From NCBI GenBank assembly GCA_910585855.1, contig CAJUGZ010000001.1, positions 1 to 64,000 on the forward strand: a DNA stretch of 64,000 nucleotides, given 5' to 3'. How positions within the stretch are numbered: the stretch's first letter is position 1; the number at the start of each line of letters is the position of its first letter. The notes below the pieces were generated by a model. That model saw only the letters and a program-made list of their open reading frames with translations, did no database searches and was not told the DNA's origin. The translations under genes and the position numbers were made by a program. Source of the stretch: an uncultured Lachnospiraceae bacterium. Its GTDB lineage: Bacteria > Bacillota > Clostridia > Lachnospirales > Lachnospiraceae. This document shows positions 60,210-64,000 of this stretch, piece by piece.

Positions 60210-62423
60210 CTAAGATAATTTTAATTTTATTTCATGTTCTAAATTATCTAAGTCCACGTCTTCCAACACATACGTACGAAGTTGTTTTAATATGTCGGCT
60301 GCTTCCGCCACTCGATTCTCCTCCATTAAAAAACGAACCTTTCCTTTGATTTGAACAGCCAATTTCCGTATTTCCTCATTTGCCTTTTTCACCTCTTCTA
60401 CCCGTCTTTTTTCTTCCTGTTTTTTCTTTTCTCCATATAATTTTACATACGCTTTAATAGGAGAATCCAAAGACGGAAAGATTCCGATACAGTCCTTAAA
60501 ACAATTTATCGTATCTTTAAAATTTTCGGTACTTTCCAAAACAAATGCACTCTTTAGACGCACTGCCAGCCGACAGGAAAGAGGAAGCAGTTCCATCTCT
60601 CCTTCAAATGCATTGGTTTTAAAAAAGCTGCCGTAAAATTCCAGATTTCTTTCTATAAATTTATTAAAAAGACTTCTTAAAAGTATATAATCTTCTCTTC
60701 CCATCCCATATACCAGTCTTGCCTCTGCCGATTTTAAAGCAAAATACTCATAACGAATATTTTTTTCTTTTGCTGCTTTTTCAAGCAGTCTGCACCGCTC
60801 CTCTATTTTTTCCAAAGAAGTATTTTCACAAAAAGAATCAATTCCCTTTCGCCATTGATCAAATTTTATATTTAAAAACATTGGTTCTAAATCAACCTGA
60901 TAACGTTCTGCAATATTCCAAACCGATTCATCTAATTTAAAAATATCAATTACACAACCAAACAGTTCTTTATAATATTCTTGTAATATCTGTGTTTCTT
61001 TTTCTGTTATTTTGTTGTTCTTTTCTCTAACTAAAAAATCCATATTTCTTATCTTAATATACCAGATATAATAATGTTTATGGTTTACTTGTCCAAAAAT
61101 TTTTGCAAGCCTTTTATAGTCTTCTTCTGGTGCTTCTTTTTCCTTTTGCATTAAAATCTTAAGAACTTCCTGATTAGGTCCTTCCCGATTTATCATAGTT
61201 TCTGCAATTCTTACAAAATACTCTTGATAATTATTTCCTGCCATAGCATCCATAACTTCTGGAATCAATGAACTATGTAATATAAGTGTATTTCCTTTCC
61301 AATCAAATAAATCAAAATATTGATTCAACGTTTCCGTATCTCCCTTTTTTAATCGACAGCAAATATACCAGCAATAGACACTATTTCGTGTTGTTTCCTC
61401 AAAACATTCACTTACAAAAAATGCACCTTGTTCCATCACCTCTTTTTCATTATCTTTTAATTTTTCATAAATATGAAGATATTTATTACAACACTTTTCA
61501 CAAATTTCATATTCTTTTTTTCGAAAATAGATTTCTGCTCCAAATCCATATAATCTTGCTTGACACATAAACGTATTTCGTTTATCCTTTATCGCTTCTT
61601 TATAAGAATTTTCTGCTTCTTCTAACCGATAAGTAACCAATTCTGCAAAAATACATCCAGAATAAAACGTCCCTCTTTCCTTATTGGAAAAATCATCCTT
61701 TCTTTTTTCTATCAATCTAATTCCTTCTTTGCATAATTCTTCCAATTTACGATATTCTCCAATACCCCGATATTCCTGTGCAAGTTGTACCCACCATCGA
61801 AGTTCATTTTTTTCTTTTTGAATCATTTCTAATAAAAGTGAAATATTTCGCTCAGAATGTTTATATTTTTCTTCTTCACTTTCAAAAATATAACCAAAGT
61901 GTTTTACCGGAGCATGTAAAATTTTACATGCTCCCCTTATTGGATATAAATATTCATGAATACTGCTTACAAAACGTGTATCTAGATCTAAGCGAATCAT
62001 TCTGCTTACCCAGCTATCCGAATAACGTGCTTCTCCATAATCAAAAAAATTACGCTGAATATAGCAAGCCACTCCATATTCTTTATATTCACCAGATTGA
62101 AAAAACTCTACAATTTCCTTTACATCCATAAACCATTCATCATCATCAATATATAAAAACCACTCTCCCTTTGCCTTTTCTAAACCAGCATTTCTTGCTT
62201 TAGAAAAGTCCTTACACCATTTAAATTTTATGATTTGCTTTGTATATTCCAATAAAATTGCATGTGTTTCTTCATCACATCCAGTATCCACAATAATCAA
62301 TTCACTATCCACTTGCTCCATAATCGGTTTTAATGATTCTAGACATTTCCGTATGGTTGCTTTCCGATTGGATGCCAACAAAGAAATAGATAAAACAGGT
62401 CGATTTTTTTCTGCTGCTTCCAT
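60210..62423 (-). CDS. GT2 glycosyltransferase with TPR-like C-terminus
   Basis: 737 residues. The first 230 are a GT-A fold: LSISLLASNRKATIRKCLESL, ELIIVDTGCDEETHAILLEY, DFSKARNAGLEKAKGEWFLYIDDDEWF with the DxD metal site. The remainder is helical and TPR-like (SKERGTFYSGC..., EEAENSYKEAI) and may bind the target. Such enzymes next to flagellin glycosylate flagellin in Lachnospiraceae, by analogy. AGGAGG precedes the start. Confidence 0.87.
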   Translation of the reverse strand: MEAAEKNRPVLSISLLASNRKATIRKCLESLKPIMEQVDSELIIVDTGCDEETHAILLEYTKQIIKFKWCKDFSKARNAGLEKAKGEWFLYIDDDEWFMDVKEIVEFFQSGEYKEYGVACYIQRNFFDYGEARYSDSWVSRMIRLDLDTRFVSSIHEYLYPIRGACKILHAPVKHFGYIFESEEEKYKHSERNISLLLEMIQKEKNELRWWVQLAQEYRGIGEYRKLEELCKEGIRLIEKRKDDFSNKERGTFYSGCIFAELVTYRLEEAENSYKEAIKDKRNTFMCQARLYGFGAEIYFRKKEYEICEKCCNKYLHIYEKLKDNEKEVMEQGAFFVSECFEETTRNSVYCWYICCRLKKGDTETLNQYFDLFDWKGNTLILHSSLIPEVMDAMAGNNYQEYFVRIAETMINREGPNQEVLKILMQKEKEAPEEDYKRLAKIFGQVNHKHYYIWYIKIRNMDFLVREKNNKITEKETQILQEYYKELFGCVIDIFKLDESVWNIAERYQVDLEPMFLNIKFDQWRKGIDSFCENTSLEKIEERCRLLEKAAKEKNIRYEYFALKSAEARLVYGMGREDYILLRSLFNKFIERNLEFYGSFFKTNAFEGEMELLPLSCRLAVRLKSAFVLESTENFKDTINCFKDCIGIFPSLDSPIKAYVKLYGEKKKQEEKRRVEEVKKANEEIRKLAVQIKGKVRFLMEENRVAEAADILKQLRTYVLEDVDLDNLEHEIKLKLS

Positions 62424-62446
62424 AAAATCCTCCTAATTTTGTATAG

Positions 62447-62477
62447 AAAAGAGCGGCAGATTATACCGCTCTTTTTT
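62447..62477. terminator. Terminator of flagellin gene
   Basis: AAGAGCGG/CCGCTCTT stem with a short loop and T-runs on both sides, placed between flagellin and glycosyltransferase genes. Confidence 0.8.
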
Positions 62478-62526
62478 CCTATATATTTTTTACTTTCCTA
62501 ATAGAATCTAATAAAAGTAAAAAAAA

Positions 62527-64000
62527 TTAACCAAGTAAGGATAATACTCCCTGTGTAGACTGATTAGCCTGTGCAAGCATAGACTGACCCGCTTGTGCCA
62601 GAATATTGTTCTTTGTATATTCTACCATTTCTTCTGCCATATCCACATCACGAATCCGAGATTCTGCAGATGTTGTATTTTCAACAACATTATCCAAATT
62701 GGCAATCGTATGCTCCAAACGATTTTGAATTGCACCAAGCGAAGAACGCTGTTCTGAAACTTTCTTAACCGCTGCAGCAATTGTTTCAATCGCATTTCTA
62801 GCATTTGTATCATCCTTGCCAGCTACAGAAAGTTTCTTTACACCAAGGTTAGATGCACTCATAGATTCCAGTTTCATCGTAATCTGATTGTTATCCGTTG
62901 CATCTGCACCTACATGTAACTTTAACTCCAATGTTCCTATCTTTTTATCCGTTTTTGCTATTAACTCGTCAACATCATCCTCCGTTGCATCTTTCAGTTC
63001 ATCTCCAATTTTAATGTACAATCCTTGCCCTTTGTATTTTCCACCCTTATCAAAATAAGAATACAAACCGTTCGCTGCAATTTCATTTCCATCTGCATCT
63101 GTAAATTGAACAGTACCTTTTGTTTTTACATCAGCAAGATTTGCTACATTCGTTGTTATAGCACTATTCAAATATGCATTTGTTATGGAAGTATAATAAC
63201 TTGTAGTAGTAACTGTTGTTCCCAAATAAGAACCACTCTTATATTGGACTCCGTCTTTATCATATACATCCGTTGTTAAAACATAACCTGTTGCAGTAGC
63301 TGGTGTTGCATTTGTAGAATAGACTTCCGCAGTTGCAATAGATCCATCCGTACTAAATGTTACTTTATAAAAATCAGTATATGTCTTACCTGTCATATCA
63401 TATCCAGCATTTACTTTCACATAATTGCCATCGGTATCCTTAATATATGCATCTGTAACTGAAGTAGCAAGAACCGTTTTTGTAGTAGCTATTGCTGTTA
63501 CTGTTGTTGCTGCTACTCCAGCCTTATCTGGTGTATCACTTAAGAAATAAGTTTTTGTACTTATTTTATTTAATTCATCTAAAGCAGACACTAAAGAACC
63601 TTTTTTTACTGTTTGTATCTTTTGTTGATCATCAATATAATATAAATCTGTACTAAGCGTTTCTACTTCTTTATACTGAAAATCAATCGCCTTCTCCCCG
63701 TTTACATCCCCTTTCAGCAGATAAGTTTCATTAAACTTTGTAGTTTCGGATACACGGTCGATTTCTGTTACCAACTGATCAATTTCATCCTGAATACTCT
63801 GGCGGTCAGATTCGGAATTTGTTCCATTTGCTGCCTGTACAGCCAGTTCATTCATACGCTGCAGCATACTGTGTACTTCGTTTAAAGCACCTTCTGCCGT
63901 CTGCACGCAGGATACACCATCCTGTGCATTAGTCGAAGCCTGATCCAATCCTCGAATCTGTTTTCTCATTTTTTCGGAAATAGAAAGACCTGCTGCATCA
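62527..64000 (-). CDS. Flagellin (N-terminus cut by window edge)
   Basis: The open frame enters from the right edge as DAAGLSISEKMRKQIRGLDQASTNAQDGVSCVQTAEGAL, the conserved D0/D1 helix region, so about 50 N-terminal residues are missing. The middle (about 95-380 of the visible part) is a Thr/Ser-rich variable domain (VTTTSYYTSITNAY, TATGYVLTTD), a likely O-glycan site. It ends with LGAIQNRLEHTIANLDNVVENTTSAESRIRDVDMAEEMV and QANQSTQGVLSLLG. It forms the flagellar filament. Confidence 0.97.
   Translation of the reverse strand, partial: DAAGLSISEKMRKQIRGLDQASTNAQDGVSCVQTAEGALNEVHSMLQRMNELAVQAANGTNSESDRQSIQDEIDQLVTEIDRVSETTKFNETYLLKGDVNGEKAIDFQYKEVETLSTDLYYIDDQQKIQTVKKGSLVSALDELNKISTKTYFLSDTPDKAGVAATTVTAIATTKTVLATSVTDAYIKDTDGNYVKVNAGYDMTGKTYTDFYKVTFSTDGSIATAEVYSTNATPATATGYVLTTDVYDKDGVQYKSGSYLGTTVTTTSYYTSITNAYLNSAITTNVANLADVKTKGTVQFTDADGNEIAANGLYSYFDKGGKYKGQGLYIKIGDELKDATEDDVDELIAKTDKKIGTLELKLHVGADATDNNQITMKLESMSASNLGVKKLSVAGKDDTNARNAIETIAAAVKKVSEQRSSLGAIQNRLEHTIANLDNVVENTTSAESRIRDVDMAEEMVEYTKNNILAQAGQSMLAQANQSTQGVLSLLG

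Overview
The window looks like the chromosome of a low-GC, flagellated Clostridia member, most likely Lachnospiraceae. This rests on the flagellin with adjacent flagellin-type glycosyltransferase/FkbM genes, a Tad pilus locus, AgrC/LytTR signalling, a BglG-controlled PTS and the general gene style. The species cannot be named from sequence alone.

Positions 1 to about 41,590 are the right part of a contractile-tailed (myovirus) prophage whose left end lies outside the window. Late genes are all on the minus strand and run right to left. They comprise a DNA methyltransferase, terminase small (Nu1-like) and large (GpA) subunits, gpW, portal, HK97-type protease, capsid, decoration and head-tail proteins, sheath, tube, tail chaperone with a -1 frameshift, tape measure, gpX, gpD, gpV, gpU, gp25/W, gpJ, gpI, fibre adaptor and three related tail fibres. 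Positions 26,000-37,500 hold control and replication genes: Rha, an ArpU-like late regulator, several XRE regulators at divergent promoter/operator regions, a DnaD-like replication protein with five iteron-like repeats, a C5 cytosine methylase and many small proteins. Plus-strand cargo with its own promoters is interspersed: two coiled-coil lipoproteins, an HExxH metallopeptidase-like protein, a Rpn-type nuclease and two micro-proteins. A roughly 560-nt structured non-coding region with an intrinsic terminator (about 31,262-31,822) is the best candidate for something undescribed. A large serine integrase (40,000-41,568) sits at the right junction.

The prophage has inserted inside cpaF/tadA, the Tad pilus ATPase gene, cutting it shortly after the Walker A region. 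The cpaE/tadZ-like gene and the prepilin peptidase gene follow on the host side.

From 44,000 onward the DNA is host. It carries a glucose-type PTS IICBA with a BglG-family antiterminator and a visible RAT/terminator leader, a chemotaxis receptor, an AgrC-like kinase and LytTR regulator, and a sugar cluster (fucose/arabinose-type isomerase, LacI regulator, xylulokinase) with a palindromic operator. Next come a plasmid-type replication protein plus ribbon-helix-helix protein (likely mobile-element remnant), a frameshifted pseudogene, and a flagellin modification block (FkbM methyltransferase, GT2 glycosyltransferase, flagellin cut by the window edge). No tRNA, rRNA, CRISPR array or complete insertion sequence was recognised.
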